A stretch of 64,000 nucleotides of DNA from Hyphomicrobiales bacterium (GTDB taxonomy: Bacteria; Pseudomonadota; Alphaproteobacteria; Rhizobiales; Rhizobiaceae). Under the pieces are notes generated by a model, which worked only from the letters and a program-made list of their open reading frames with translations, did no database searches and was not told the DNA's origin. The DNA is taken from contig NVSG01000005.1 in assembly GCA_002401155.1 (NCBI GenBank), forward strand, positions 5,005 to 69,004. Direction: 5' to 3'. The position numbers were made by a program, and so were the translations under genes. Below, piece after piece: positions 54,313 to 62,527 of this stretch; positions within the stretch are counted from its first letter, which is position 1, and each line of letters begins with the position of its first letter.

Positions 54313-56346
54313 TTACTGAGACCGTGCCCGACGTCGCCGCCTGCCTGAGGAAGGCGTTGCTGATTTCTCTGGAAGATCAACGATTTTTCCAAGATTGGGG
54401 AAGGCATCAATCTTGTTTGGCATGGCCATGGCGTTGACGAAATGCTCCTGAAATTTTGGTTCCAGCGCGGTTTCTATCTTTTCGATATTCTGTACCAGTT
54501 CTTCAATCTCGCGGCGGTAGCTGCGGTTGAGCAGGGTCATTTTGGCACCGGTTCCGGCCGCATTGCCAACGGCTTTAACTTTGGTTAGATCGCAATCGGG
54601 TATCAGGCCTAACACCATGGCATATTTTGGATCGATAAATGTTCCGAACGCTCCGGCAAAACTGATTGAATCCACCTGTTCGATGCCGCGCTTTTCCATC
54701 AATAGTTTGATGCCTGCATAAAGCGCCGATTTGGCCAGTTGAATGGCGCGAATATCCGTTTGCTTGATCACAAGCTCCACATCGCCGCGCCAAAGCACAT
54801 AGGCGTGGGTGCGGCCATCTTCGATGATGCGGTCAGATTTGGCCGAGAGCGAACCGTCAACCACCCCGTCTTCGCTGATAATGCCTGTAAGATACATCTC
54901 GGCCACCACCTCAATGATCGCTGAGCCGCACACGCCGGTAATGCCAATTGCTTTGGCTTCTTCGTCAAAGCCTTCTTCATCGGACCATTTCTCGACACCG
55001 ATAATTCGAATTTTCGGTTCCAGCGTATCCTTATCAATGCGCACCCGCTCAATCGCTCCGGGCGCGGCGCGTTGCCCGCAGGAAATCTCCGCGCCTTCAA
55101 AGGCTGGTCCCGTGGGGGAGGAGGCGGCAACCACGCGCTCGCGATTGCCAAGAATGATCTCGGCATTGGTGCCCACATCCACCACCAACATCATGTTGTC
55201 CTGACGGTGAGGGCCTTCACAAAGGGCAACAGCGGCGGCATCTGCGCCAACATGTCCGGCAATACAGGGCAGGATATAGACCTGCGCACCTTCATTGGCG
55301 TTCAGATCAAGATCCCGCGCATAGATGTGAACAGCACTGGAAACTGCCAAAGCAAACGGCGCACCGCCAAGTGGCGTTGGATCAATACCCAAAAACAGGT
55401 GATGCATGACCGGATTACCGACAAAAACCAGATTGTGAATATCTTCGCGGTCAATCTCGGCATCCTTGCAAACATTGCCGATCAATTCGTTCAGCGTTGC
55501 TCTGACGGCATCCGTCATGGCTTCGCGGCCATCGGGGTTCATCATCACATAGGAAACCCGGCTCATCAGATCTTCGCCAAAGCGAATTTGCGGGTTGGAG
55601 GCTCCGGAGGAAGCAAGCGTCATGCCCGATAGCAAGGAAACCAGATGCATGGCGATGGTGGTGGAGCCAATATCGCAGGCAATGCCATAGGCTTCGTTTT
55701 TCAGTCCGGGATATATCCCGGTGATAATGGCTCGCCCGCCTTCAACTTCTTCGTGAATGACCGCTGTTACCGACCAGTCGCCTTTTTCCAGAATGGATTG
55801 AACGACAGCAAATATCTTCGGATCAACATCCAGATTGTCCCAACCCCATTCCTTCGCCAAAACGATCTTCAAACGATCCAGATCGCCAAGCGGTTGGTGC
55901 ATATCGGGTTCAGGCACTTCAACATAACAAAGATGGACAGCTGGGTTGCGCGCGATAATGCGTCCGTCATCAGCCTTGCGCACCACCTGAGCGTTGATTT
56001 GCAAGTCCTGAGGGATATCGATCACCAGATCGCCCTGCACCGTGGAGGAGCAAGACAGGCGTCGCCCGTCCCTCAGTTCGCGCAGCTCAGCGTAGCGGAT
56101 TTCCTTGGGGCCAAGTTCCGAAATATGCGCATTGCTCGACGTAATGCCGTGTTTGGCGAATTGGCCTTCCTGAACCTCAATCTGGCAGCGGCCACAAATG
56201 CCGCGCCCACCGCAAACTGATTCCACATAAACGCCCAACTCACGCGCCGCATCAATCAGCGGCGTGCCGAGCGGAAACCGTCCGCGTTTGCCCGAAGGCA
56301 TGAATAGTATCAGTGGGTCTTTGGAAGACTCAGTATCTTGCGACAT
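54313..56346 (-). CDS. Reductive activator of corrinoid proteins ([2Fe-2S] ferredoxin plus ASKHA/DUF4445)
   Basis: A 677-residue RACo-like protein. The N-terminal ferredoxin has ligands Cys45, Cys51, Cys54 and Cys99 (CGGRGICGRC ... RLSCSS). The rest is an ASKHA-type ATPase: AYGIACDIGSTTIAMHLVSL near residue 214, MMLVVDVGTNAEIILGN, and the final AGAFGTFIDPKYAMVLGLIPD. Known relatives use ATP to re-reduce inactive cob(II)alamin to cob(I)alamin. The very C-terminus is arginine-rich (SSGRRRRRARSQ), a tail shared with two neighbours. It ends the operon with MeTr, MTHFR and a PF13769 protein. The role follows from family and context. Confidence 0.9.
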   Translation of the reverse strand: MSQDTESSKDPLILFMPSGKRGRFPLGTPLIDAARELGVYVESVCGGRGICGRCQIEVQEGQFAKHGITSSNAHISELGPKEIRYAELRELRDGRRLSCSSTVQGDLVIDIPQDLQINAQVVRKADDGRIIARNPAVHLCYVEVPEPDMHQPLGDLDRLKIVLAKEWGWDNLDVDPKIFAVVQSILEKGDWSVTAVIHEEVEGGRAIITGIYPGLKNEAYGIACDIGSTTIAMHLVSLLSGMTLASSGASNPQIRFGEDLMSRVSYVMMNPDGREAMTDAVRATLNELIGNVCKDAEIDREDIHNLVFVGNPVMHHLFLGIDPTPLGGAPFALAVSSAVHIYARDLDLNANEGAQVYILPCIAGHVGADAAAVALCEGPHRQDNMMLVVDVGTNAEIILGNRERVVAASSPTGPAFEGAEISCGQRAAPGAIERVRIDKDTLEPKIRIIGVEKWSDEEGFDEEAKAIGITGVCGSAIIEVVAEMYLTGIISEDGVVDGSLSAKSDRIIEDGRTHAYVLWRGDVELVIKQTDIRAIQLAKSALYAGIKLLMEKRGIEQVDSISFAGAFGTFIDPKYAMVLGLIPDCDLTKVKAVGNAAGTGAKMTLLNRSYRREIEELVQNIEKIETALEPKFQEHFVNAMAMPNKIDAFPNLGKIVDLPEKSATPSSGRRRRRARSQ

Positions 56347-56349
56347 GAT

Positions 56350-57297
56350 TTATGCTGTACCACGGCGTGCTGCACGTCCACCCCTTCGACGTCCTGTCGC
56401 TTGGGATACGACAGGTGCGGCGGCGGCACCGGCTTGAGGCGTGTGGTCGCGATAGGTTCTGATCCAGCTGCCGCAATCAGGGTCGGTGCCGTTGAGAACA
56501 TTTGCCCCGTGTACCGCTTCCATTTCTGCCGGGCGGCAAGGATTCATGATCGCCGAAGTCATGCCGGAGGCAATCACCATCGGGATAAAGGCGGCATTGA
56601 TGCCGTGGCGGTGCGGCAGGCCAAAGGAGATATTTGAAAGGCCACACGTGGTGTTCACACCCAGTTCTTCACGCAAGCGTCGCACCAGATGAAAAACCTG
56701 CTGACCGGCACTGCCCATGGCGCCAATTGGCATCACCAGCGGGTCGACCACGATATCGCAGGGCTTGATGCCATAATCAGCAGCCCGCTCGACGATCCTT
56801 TTGGCAACCTCAAACCGCACGTCAGGGTCCATGGAAATGCCGGTTTCATCATTGGAAATCGCCACTACTGGTACATCGTATTTCTTGGCAAGCGGCAAAA
56901 TCGCTTCCAGCTTTTCTTCTTCGCCGGTAACCGAATTAATCAGCGGACGCCCCTTGGCGACTCTCAATCCAGCCTCGATGGCCGAGGTAACGGACGAATC
57001 AATCGAAATCGGCACATCGACCAATTGCTGCACCATCTCGATGGTTTTTACCAGCAAAGGCGGCTCGGTCTCATTGGGATTAATCGAGGTTACGCCAGCA
57101 TTGATATCGAGGATTGACGCTCCGGCAGCAACCTGCGCCAGCGCATCTTGTTTGACGGTCTCAAAATTGCCAGCCAGCATCTCGGCAGCAAGCTTCTTGC
57201 GGCCTGTGGGATTTATCCGCTCGCCGATAATGCAGAAAGGTTGGTCAAACCCGATGATAACTTCTTTGGTTTGCGATGCCACAATTGTATGCGTCAT
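56350..57297 (-). CDS. Methyltetrahydrofolate:corrinoid methyltransferase (pterin-binding family)
   Basis: A 315-residue pterin-binding TIM-barrel enzyme of the AcsE/MtgA/MtvA group. Landmarks are CIIGERINPTGRKKLAAEML, ASILDINAGVTSINPNE, ISIDSSVTSAIEAGL, INSVTGEEEKLEAILPLA, and CGLSNISFGLPHRHGINAAF. It would move a methyl group between the corrinoid protein and tetrahydrofolate. The barrel should end near residue 285; the extra tail TGRRRGGRAARRGTA is unusual. Start ATG 57297 with AGGGAA eight bases upstream. Three-base spacing to the RACo gene indicates coupling. Confidence 0.9.
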   Translation of the reverse strand: MTHTIVASQTKEVIIGFDQPFCIIGERINPTGRKKLAAEMLAGNFETVKQDALAQVAAGASILDINAGVTSINPNETEPPLLVKTIEMVQQLVDVPISIDSSVTSAIEAGLRVAKGRPLINSVTGEEEKLEAILPLAKKYDVPVVAISNDETGISMDPDVRFEVAKRIVERAADYGIKPCDIVVDPLVMPIGAMGSAGQQVFHLVRRLREELGVNTTCGLSNISFGLPHRHGINAAFIPMVIASGMTSAIMNPCRPAEMEAVHGANVLNGTDPDCGSWIRTYRDHTPQAGAAAAPVVSQATGRRRGGRAARRGTA

Positions 57298-57361
57298 TTT
57301 CAAATTCCCTTTTAGAATCTGTGACCATACAAAATGCGTGCGTCATGCCGAAATTATAGGG

Positions 57362-58234
57362 TCAGTCTGAGTTCGTATTAGCATATAAAGATGTCTTTAT
57401 ATCCCATGTGCCGCGTTCTTCAAGCCATTGCGCAGATTTCTTTACGCCGCCGAACGGAAAAACGTGAATTTGTTTGATTGGAGAGGCCTCTCCATGGGTC
57501 TTGATGTGCTCTTCGATCGGGTCAACAATTTCATTGGGATCGAACCCTGCCACCATCGACATGATCGCTGAACCGCGACTTTTCAAAAACGAGATCGAAT
57601 TGCCAACGCCGCACATGGCAGCAAATTTGATCAAAGTGGTGATCTTGGCAGGCCCTGCAACGCCCAAATGGACGGGCAAATCAATATTGTGTTCAGCAAG
57701 GCTATCGGCCCAACTGATAAAGCCTGATGCATCAAAACCGAACTGGGTGACAATCCGCAATTCTATATCGGAGCGATTGGCAAAGGATTTCTTCAATCTC
57801 AATGCTTCCAGCGCCACTTCGTCGGAAAAATCAGGCGACCCTTCAGGATGTCCGGCAACGCCCATATGGGTAATGCCGTATTTGTCAAAAAAGCCGGTTT
57901 CGAGAACTTCCATGGTGGAAGAGAAATCGCCAGCCTGTTTTTCAAGGCCTCCGCCAATGACCAGAACATCGGTGATGCCAGCTTCGCCGGTCATCATCTT
58001 GATACGCTCTTCCAGCGCTGCCTTGGTGGTCAGTCTGCGGGAAGCAAAATGGGGAACGGCGGTATAGCCAAGTTCGGAAACACGTTTTGCACCAGCCGTC
58101 AGGGTTTCCGCGCTGTCAGTCCCGATATCTGTAATATAGACACGGGTCTTCGCTGGAAACAGACCGGGCAGGTCAGCATTTTCCACTGCCTGCTTAGGCG
58201 ACACTTCAATGGAGGCTGCAATTTTATTCGTCAT
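57362..58234 (-). CDS. Methylenetetrahydrofolate reductase-like protein, short form
   Basis: A 290-residue MetF-fold protein. Visible are SIEVSPKQA (the place of EFFPPK in MetF), TRVYITDIGTDSAETL, VPHFASRR, DVLVIGGGLEKQAGDFSSTMEVLETG, GVAGHPEGSPDFS and RIVTQFGFDASGFISW. These cover the FAD and folate region. The sequence departs from housekeeping MetF, so it is probably a dedicated version oxidising methyl-THF to methylene-THF in this cluster. ATG 58234 has AAGGAAA upstream and overlaps the preceding small gene by 11 bases. Confidence 0.85.
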   Translation of the reverse strand: MTNKIAASIEVSPKQAVENADLPGLFPAKTRVYITDIGTDSAETLTAGAKRVSELGYTAVPHFASRRLTTKAALEERIKMMTGEAGITDVLVIGGGLEKQAGDFSSTMEVLETGFFDKYGITHMGVAGHPEGSPDFSDEVALEALRLKKSFANRSDIELRIVTQFGFDASGFISWADSLAEHNIDLPVHLGVAGPAKITTLIKFAAMCGVGNSISFLKSRGSAIMSMVAGFDPNEIVDPIEEHIKTHGEASPIKQIHVFPFGGVKKSAQWLEERGTWDIKTSLYANTNSD

Positions 58235-58541
58235 CTGTATTTCCTTCATAACCACCAATTTTCACTAAAGAAACGAGGCGATCTTTGTCATAATCATTTT
58301 CAAGTTGAGCTGCCGCTTTGTCGACTTCTGCTTCCAGATCGTCACTCACCTCCACCGGAGTTGAACGACGCCATTGTTCCAGATATTCATCCGAACCGGC
58401 AGCACCTGTGCGCATGGCACACATGTCTATCGCCTCGGTGAAACGCAGGGACAATTCTCTTTTGGCAGTCAGCTTTCTGCTTATCTTTACAATCACTTGA
58501 GCGGGTATATCCCGCCAGTAAACGATGGTTAGTTTAGCCAT
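58224..58541 (-). CDS. Small PF13769-like (so-called virulence factor) protein next to MTHFR
   Basis: A 105-residue soluble protein, MAKLTIVYWRDIPAQVIVKI at the start, then SRKLTAKRELSLRFTEAIDMCAMRTG and VSDDLEAEVDKAAAQLENDYDKDRLVSL. I think it belongs to the domain labelled virulence factor (PF13769), a label that says little. It overlaps the MTHFR-like gene and leads the four-gene operon, which suggests a partner of the reductase or a scaffold. No cofactor motif is seen; the only cysteine is in DMCAM. AGGAT lies before ATG 58541. Confidence 0.7.
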   Translation of the reverse strand: MAKLTIVYWRDIPAQVIVKISRKLTAKRELSLRFTEAIDMCAMRTGAAGSDEYLEQWRRSTPVEVSDDLEAEVDKAAAQLENDYDKDRLVSLVKIGGYEGNTDDE

Positions 58542-58652
58542 GAAAAATCCTAGTAACACGGTGACAATGTTGAAGTTTTACCCATAGCGCTAAGCCGGGT
58601 ACGACACTGGCACATTCAAACACGACAAAGGCATTTGCAACAATAAAAATCA

Positions 58653-58674
58653 CGCAAATTGTATACAATTTGCG
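58653..58674. promoter_or_regulatory. Perfect 22-bp palindrome, candidate GntR-family operator
   Basis: The two 11-base arms (CGCAAATTGTA and its exact inverse) meet at a TTGTATACAA core. Such cores are typical of sites for FadR/HutC-like GntR regulators. It lies 112 bases before the PF13769-MTHFR-MeTr-RACo operon and 18 bases beyond the end of the MaoC genes, a good promoter position. The symmetry is seen; the regulator is not in the window. Confidence 0.7.
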
Positions 58675-58691
58675 GCGATTTAGCCCGGTTT

Positions 58692-59192
58692 CTATGCTTT
58701 TTCGCCCTCCTGCGGCAGCAAATGTATAAATACTGAGCCGGTGAAGGACATTGCAAGCTCATTTTTCCGATGATCGGTATAGGCTTCATGGTCGACGCTT
58801 AATATATAGGTGCCCGGGCGCGACGCACTTTCGCGTATTTCTTTGTTCCTGTTGAAATAGGTAACGGTCTCGCCGGCAAACACCGGGCGCATCCAGCGCA
58901 AGTCCTTGAAACCCGGCGAAGGACCAAGTTCGACCTTGGCAAAATTCTCGTCGGAATAATTCTGCAGGGTGCGGGCTGCATATTCCCGCTGCATTTTCAT
59001 CCATATAGATGTGGTGTGCCAGCCAGACGCGCATAATTTTCCGAAAAGGCTGTCCTTGGCCGTTTCTTCACTCAAATGAAAATCCTGCGGGTCAAATTTC
59101 TCGGCAAAGCGAATAATCACCTCCTTGGTAAAGGTGTAACTACCAATTTCACATTCAAAACCCGGTTTAAGAAAAGGAGGTAAGTTATCCAT
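58692..59192 (-). CDS. MaoC-like hot-dog-fold dehydratase, second of a pair
   Basis: A 166-residue single hot-dog protein similar to MaoC/(R)-hydratases. The active-site region is FAEKFDPQDFHLSEETAKDSLFGKLCASGWHTTSIWMKM, where Asp and His hydrate or dehydrate enoyl-CoA-like thioesters. It follows its paralogue by five bases, so the two may form a heterodimer. ATG 59192 is preferred; TTG 59201 overlaps the upstream stop. The role in the methyl cluster is unclear; it could be an unrelated inserted pair. Confidence 0.82.
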   Translation of the reverse strand: MDNLPPFLKPGFECEIGSYTFTKEVIIRFAEKFDPQDFHLSEETAKDSLFGKLCASGWHTTSIWMKMQREYAARTLQNYSDENFAKVELGPSPGFKDLRWMRPVFAGETVTYFNRNKEIRESASRPGTYILSVDHEAYTDHRKNELAMSFTGSVFIHLLPQEGEKA

Positions 59193-59197
59193 ATGAT

Positions 59198-59638
59198 TCA
59201 ACTTTCCGACAGTGCGTAGTAGCCGAAATTCTTCATTTCAAGCACCAGTTCGCCATTTTGATTGTAAATTGTGTGTTCCAGCTCCGATATCCCGATATTG
59301 GGCAGAGATTTGGAATCGCGCAAGGAAACCACGCGGGTTTCCCCGCTAAGCGTATCTCCGGGGTGCACAGGCTTTTTCCAGCGGCAATATTCAACGCCGG
59401 GTGCGCCCTGCGATGTGGAGCCCAAAATGAACGCATCGCACATCATCCGCATCACCATGGCACAGACATGCCATCCCGATGCTGAAAGTCCGCCCAACAT
59501 CGACGCTTTTGCTGCTTCCTCGTCAAGATGATAGGGAGCAGGATCGAACTCCTCCGCGAATTCAATGATTTCTTCCTTGGTTACTGAACGAGGCCCCAGC
59601 GTGATGCAATCCCCTGTTTTTAATACTTTTTTTGTCAT
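59198..59638 (-). CDS. MaoC-like hot-dog-fold dehydratase, first of a pair
   Basis: A 146-residue MaoC-family protein with FAEEFDPAPYHLDEEAAKASMLGGLSASGWHVCAMVMRM and GVEYCRWKKPVHPGDTLSGET, the latter a conserved hot-dog element. Together with the next gene it would give a two-subunit hydratase or thioesterase-like enzyme for acyl-CoA or acyl-ACP substrates. The first codon is TTG, directly followed by ATG 59638, which I use. Faces the patatin-like gene across 168 bases. Confidence 0.82.
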   Translation of the reverse strand: MTKKVLKTGDCITLGPRSVTKEEIIEFAEEFDPAPYHLDEEAAKASMLGGLSASGWHVCAMVMRMMCDAFILGSTSQGAPGVEYCRWKKPVHPGDTLSGETRVVSLRDSKSLPNIGISELEHTIYNQNGELVLEMKNFGYYALSES

Positions 59639-59685
59639 CAAAACTCTTTCAATACAGTCCTAAATTCCAACGCAAACGAACATGG

Positions 59686-59700
59686 TTAACCAAACATTAA
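59686..59700. promoter_or_regulatory. Possible CtrA-type site (TTAA-N7-TTAA)
   Basis: TTAACCAAACATTAA fits the TTAA-N7-TTAA pattern bound by the alphaproteobacterial cell-cycle regulator CtrA. It lies in the divergent region between the MaoC pair and the patatin gene. AT-rich spacers can match by chance, so confidence is low. Confidence 0.3.
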
Positions 59701-59806
59701 ATTCGGCCTTTGGCTTATTGGTTCAATGAGATATACATCATTTAGTGATATTGGTTAGCGTAAATTCACCTAACAGATGGCGGCGGTCTGGGATTTTAGT
59801 TTTGTG

Positions 59807-60973
59807 ATGAGTGTGGTTATTTCGAAATCGAGGTTTGCGCAGCGCATCGCTCGAACTTTCATTACTTTGGCATTGGCAGCGAGCATCTCCGCCTGCGCCC
59901 AGCGTCCCGACGAATCTGCAGGCATCCGCACATTACTCCCCATGGAAGCCGTTGATGAATCGAGCGTTCTCAAAGCTTCAATTGGTTTTGAATCCATAGA
60001 CAGAAAAAATGGCGATGGTGTTCACACCGTTTTGGCGCTTTCATCCGGCGGCGCTGATGGCGCATATGGGGCAGGGGTGTTGGTTGGCTGGACCAAGAGC
60101 GGTACACGTCCCAAATTTGACGTTGTAACGGGCGTATCCACCGGTGCATTGCAGGCAGTTCTGGCGTTTCTCGGTCCTGAATATGATCCGCTATTGGAAG
60201 AATTTTATACAACGCTCGAAAGCAAAGACATCTTTCGGATCAAAGGTCTGGGCGGGCTGTTCGGCGATAGCCTATATGATAACAAACCTTTGAAAAAACA
60301 GATAGAGCGAGTAATCACCCCGCAATTGCTCGCCAAAATTGCCGCAGAGCACGATACGGGACGTCGCCTCTACGTGGCGACAACCAATCTGGACGCCGGG
60401 GATTTGACTATTTGGGATATGGGCAAGATTGCCAAGGGCGGCCGCACCAATAAATTATTACATTTTCAAAAGGTCTTGCGGGCATCTTCCGCCGTGCCTG
60501 CTTATTTTGAACCTGTATACATTAAGCCCCAACGCGGCATCCAACTGCGTCAGGCCCATGTGGATGGTGGTGTGAAAAAACCGGTTCTGGTTAGCGATTT
60601 TATGTTTCAGTCGCGACTGAAGAAAAAAGCGCTCTACATGATCATCAACGGGTCGACTTCCAAATATAACGCCACCCATGCGGTGAAACCAACCCTTGCT
60701 GAAATTTCAAGAAAAACCATTCTGGAGATGATGCGCGAGTTGCAGGACAATACCATTTATCGCGACTATGTTCTTGCGAACCACGAAGGCGCAAAATTCA
60801 GGATCACATCGATTCCTGATAGCTTCCCGGCTTCTGTTGATATGTTGAAGTTCGACAATGTACGAATGAAAAAGTTATTTGTAATCGGTCATGCTGTTGG
60901 GGTGTCAGGCACTAAAAAATGGGCAACAGAGCCCAATTTGATCACCAATGGCGAGCGTATCGCCGCACGATAG
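59807..60973 (+). CDS. Patatin-like phospholipase, putative lipoprotein
   Basis: A 388-residue patatin-fold hydrolase. The glycine-rich oxyanion loop is SSGGADGAYGAGVL near residue 80, the nucleophile motif GVSTG at 109-113 (Ser111) and the catalytic Asp in HVDGGVKKP. The N-terminus RTFITLALAASISAC carries a lipobox with Cys30, so it is probably anchored in the envelope. ATG 59807 is chosen; ATG 59777 is possible. It would cleave acyl chains from phospholipids. It lies among the methyltransferase genes but on the other strand and is probably independent. Confidence 0.85.
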   Translation: MSVVISKSRFAQRIARTFITLALAASISACAQRPDESAGIRTLLPMEAVDESSVLKASIGFESIDRKNGDGVHTVLALSSGGADGAYGAGVLVGWTKSGTRPKFDVVTGVSTGALQAVLAFLGPEYDPLLEEFYTTLESKDIFRIKGLGGLFGDSLYDNKPLKKQIERVITPQLLAKIAAEHDTGRRLYVATTNLDAGDLTIWDMGKIAKGGRTNKLLHFQKVLRASSAVPAYFEPVYIKPQRGIQLRQAHVDGGVKKPVLVSDFMFQSRLKKKALYMIINGSTSKYNATHAVKPTLAEISRKTILEMMRELQDNTIYRDYVLANHEGAKFRITSIPDSFPASVDMLKFDNVRMKKLFVIGHAVGVSGTKKWATEPNLITNGERIAAR

Positions 60974-60980
60974 CGTTCTT

Positions 60981-61580
60981 TTAGAGACCCGTCAGGTTTT
61001 GGGTTAAATCCCCATAGCCGGTGAGGCGGCGCTCATATTCTAATCCGAGAAATTCCGCTGCTTCCTTAGCCTTTTGATCAAGCTCAGGATCTTCTTCCTG
61101 CACCAGATAAACCAGCTTTTCGTAGTGTCCGAAATAGCTATCCCGCAATTGTGGATAACGGTCCAGACCAAGAGGTTTGACCACAAAAGCGGTAAACTGA
61201 CGGGCCAAAAAGTCCGTCAGATAAAAACTGCGCATGGCGTCATCACCCTGCGCGGCAAAAGCTTCATCGCCCGAAAAGAACGAATAGCAATGGGGCCCGG
61301 CAATGCGCTCAACCCCATATTTATCACAAACATTATCGAGCAAGCCGCCCGTGCCACAGTCGGCATAGGCAACAAAAATATTCTCAATACCGGCTTTGCG
61401 CGCCTCAAGAATTTCGCGCTCCACTTCGCCCGGAATTTTATCCGGGCTGACATGAAGGATTGCTGGCAGGCAGTGGAGATCAATATGACCAAGTCCGTTA
61501 GCCTCGCAAATCGCCAAAACTTCACGCGCAATCGCCCCACAGGCGATAACGCGTACTTTTTGTTTCAGCGCTTGCCCCAT
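60981..61580 (-). CDS. DUF1638 protein of the corrinoid methyltransferase cluster
   Basis: A 199-residue soluble protein with several conserved Cys and His residues: RVIACGAIAREVLAI (Cys14), HIDLHCLPAILHVSPDKIP (His36, Cys37, His43), YADCGTGGLLD (Cys75) and GPHCYSFFSG (His97, Cys98). This is the pattern of DUF1638, which often neighbours MttB-type genes and has no established function as far as I know. It might bind a metal or corrinoid. ATG 61580 follows the corrinoid protein stop by two bases, so expression is coupled. It ends close to the convergent patatin gene. Confidence 0.82.
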   Translation of the reverse strand: MGQALKQKVRVIACGAIAREVLAICEANGLGHIDLHCLPAILHVSPDKIPGEVEREILEARKAGIENIFVAYADCGTGGLLDNVCDKYGVERIAGPHCYSFFSGDEAFAAQGDDAMRSFYLTDFLARQFTAFVVKPLGLDRYPQLRDSYFGHYEKLVYLVQEEDPELDQKAKEAAEFLGLEYERRLTGYGDLTQNLTGL

Positions 61581-61582
61581 GG

Positions 61583-62284
61583 CTAGGCTGTAGCCAATTG
61601 GTTGTGCTTTTTTGCCATGAATTCCTTGGCGGTTTCCACGGCGACAGCAGCGTCCCGGCAATAAGCGTCAGCACCAATGGCTGCACCAAACTCTTCGTTC
61701 AACGGCGCACCGCCCACAAGAATGGTGAAATCGTCACGAATGCCTTTTTCAATCATGGTATCAATAACCACCTTCATATAGGGCATGGTCGTGGTCAAAA
61801 GCGCCGACATGCCGATGATATCCGGCTTATACTTCTGAATAGCCTCATAGAATTTGTCGAAATCCGAGTTGATGCCGATATCATGCACGTCAAACCCAGC
61901 GCCTTCCATCATCATGCCAACGAGGTTTTTGCCGATGTCGTGAATGTCGCCTTTAACTGTGCCAATAACGATCGTACCGAGCTTTGGCGCTCCGGTTGCC
62001 GCAAGCAACGGACGCAAAATGAACATTCCGCCCTTCATGGCGGTTGCAGCCAACAGCACTTCCGGCACAAACAGGATACCGTCTCTAAAGTCGATACCAA
62101 CAACCCGCATGCCCTCTACCAGTGCTTTAGTAAGCACATCATAAGGCGTCCATCCGCGTCCCAGCAGAATATTGGTGCCTTCTTCAACCTCTTCCTTTAG
62201 CCCGTCATAGAGATCATCATGCATTTGCAGCACGAGATCGGCGTCGTTCAGCTCGGAGAGAATAATTTCTTCTTCATCAGACAT
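61583..62284 (-). CDS. Corrinoid protein of methyltransferase system (MtbC/MttC-like)
   Basis: A 233-residue two-domain cobalamin carrier. The N-terminal helical cap is residues about 15-95 (GTNILLGRGWTPYDVLTKALVEGMRVVGIDFRDGILFVPEVLLAATAM). The Rossmann B12 domain has TVKGDIHDIGKNLVGMMMEGAGFDVHDIGI with base-off ligand His115 in DxHxxG, then MSALLTTTMPYMKVVID and LVGGAPLNEEFG. It shuttles the methyl group between the MttB-type enzyme and the folate methyltransferase. It is divergent from the mttB-like gene across 243 bases and coupled to the DUF1638 gene. Confidence 0.95.
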   Translation of the reverse strand: MSDEEEIILSELNDADLVLQMHDDLYDGLKEEVEEGTNILLGRGWTPYDVLTKALVEGMRVVGIDFRDGILFVPEVLLAATAMKGGMFILRPLLAATGAPKLGTIVIGTVKGDIHDIGKNLVGMMMEGAGFDVHDIGINSDFDKFYEAIQKYKPDIIGMSALLTTTMPYMKVVIDTMIEKGIRDDFTILVGGAPLNEEFGAAIGADAYCRDAAVAVETAKEFMAKKHNQLATA

Positions 62285-62295
62285 TTTAAAATCCT

Positions 62296-62315
62296 TGACA
62301 CAAAATTGTGGGTCA
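62296..62315. promoter_or_regulatory. Near-perfect 20-bp palindrome before the corrinoid gene
   Basis: Outer arms TGAC / GTCA and inner CACAA / TTGTG make eight of ten paired positions symmetric. It begins 12 bases before the corrinoid gene start, in the divergent region shared with the mttB-like gene. It may be an operator or a leader hairpin. It does not match the TTGTATACAA element at 58653. Confidence 0.45.
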
Positions 62316-62527
62316 TCTGCTTTTGCACTGCTAGTGGTGCCATTCTATTTAGCAATCAATAATATTTTGGCAATGCCGATAATGCGACCTCGGATCGAAA
62401 TTTTGCGACCAAGAAAGCCATTTTGACCGGAAATTCGGAAATACGCCAGCCCACGCCGTTTTGAGACGATTACTCCAAGTGAAAGCGCCTAGGCTGGTTT
62501 TAACCTAATTTAACGGAGAAATGGGTC

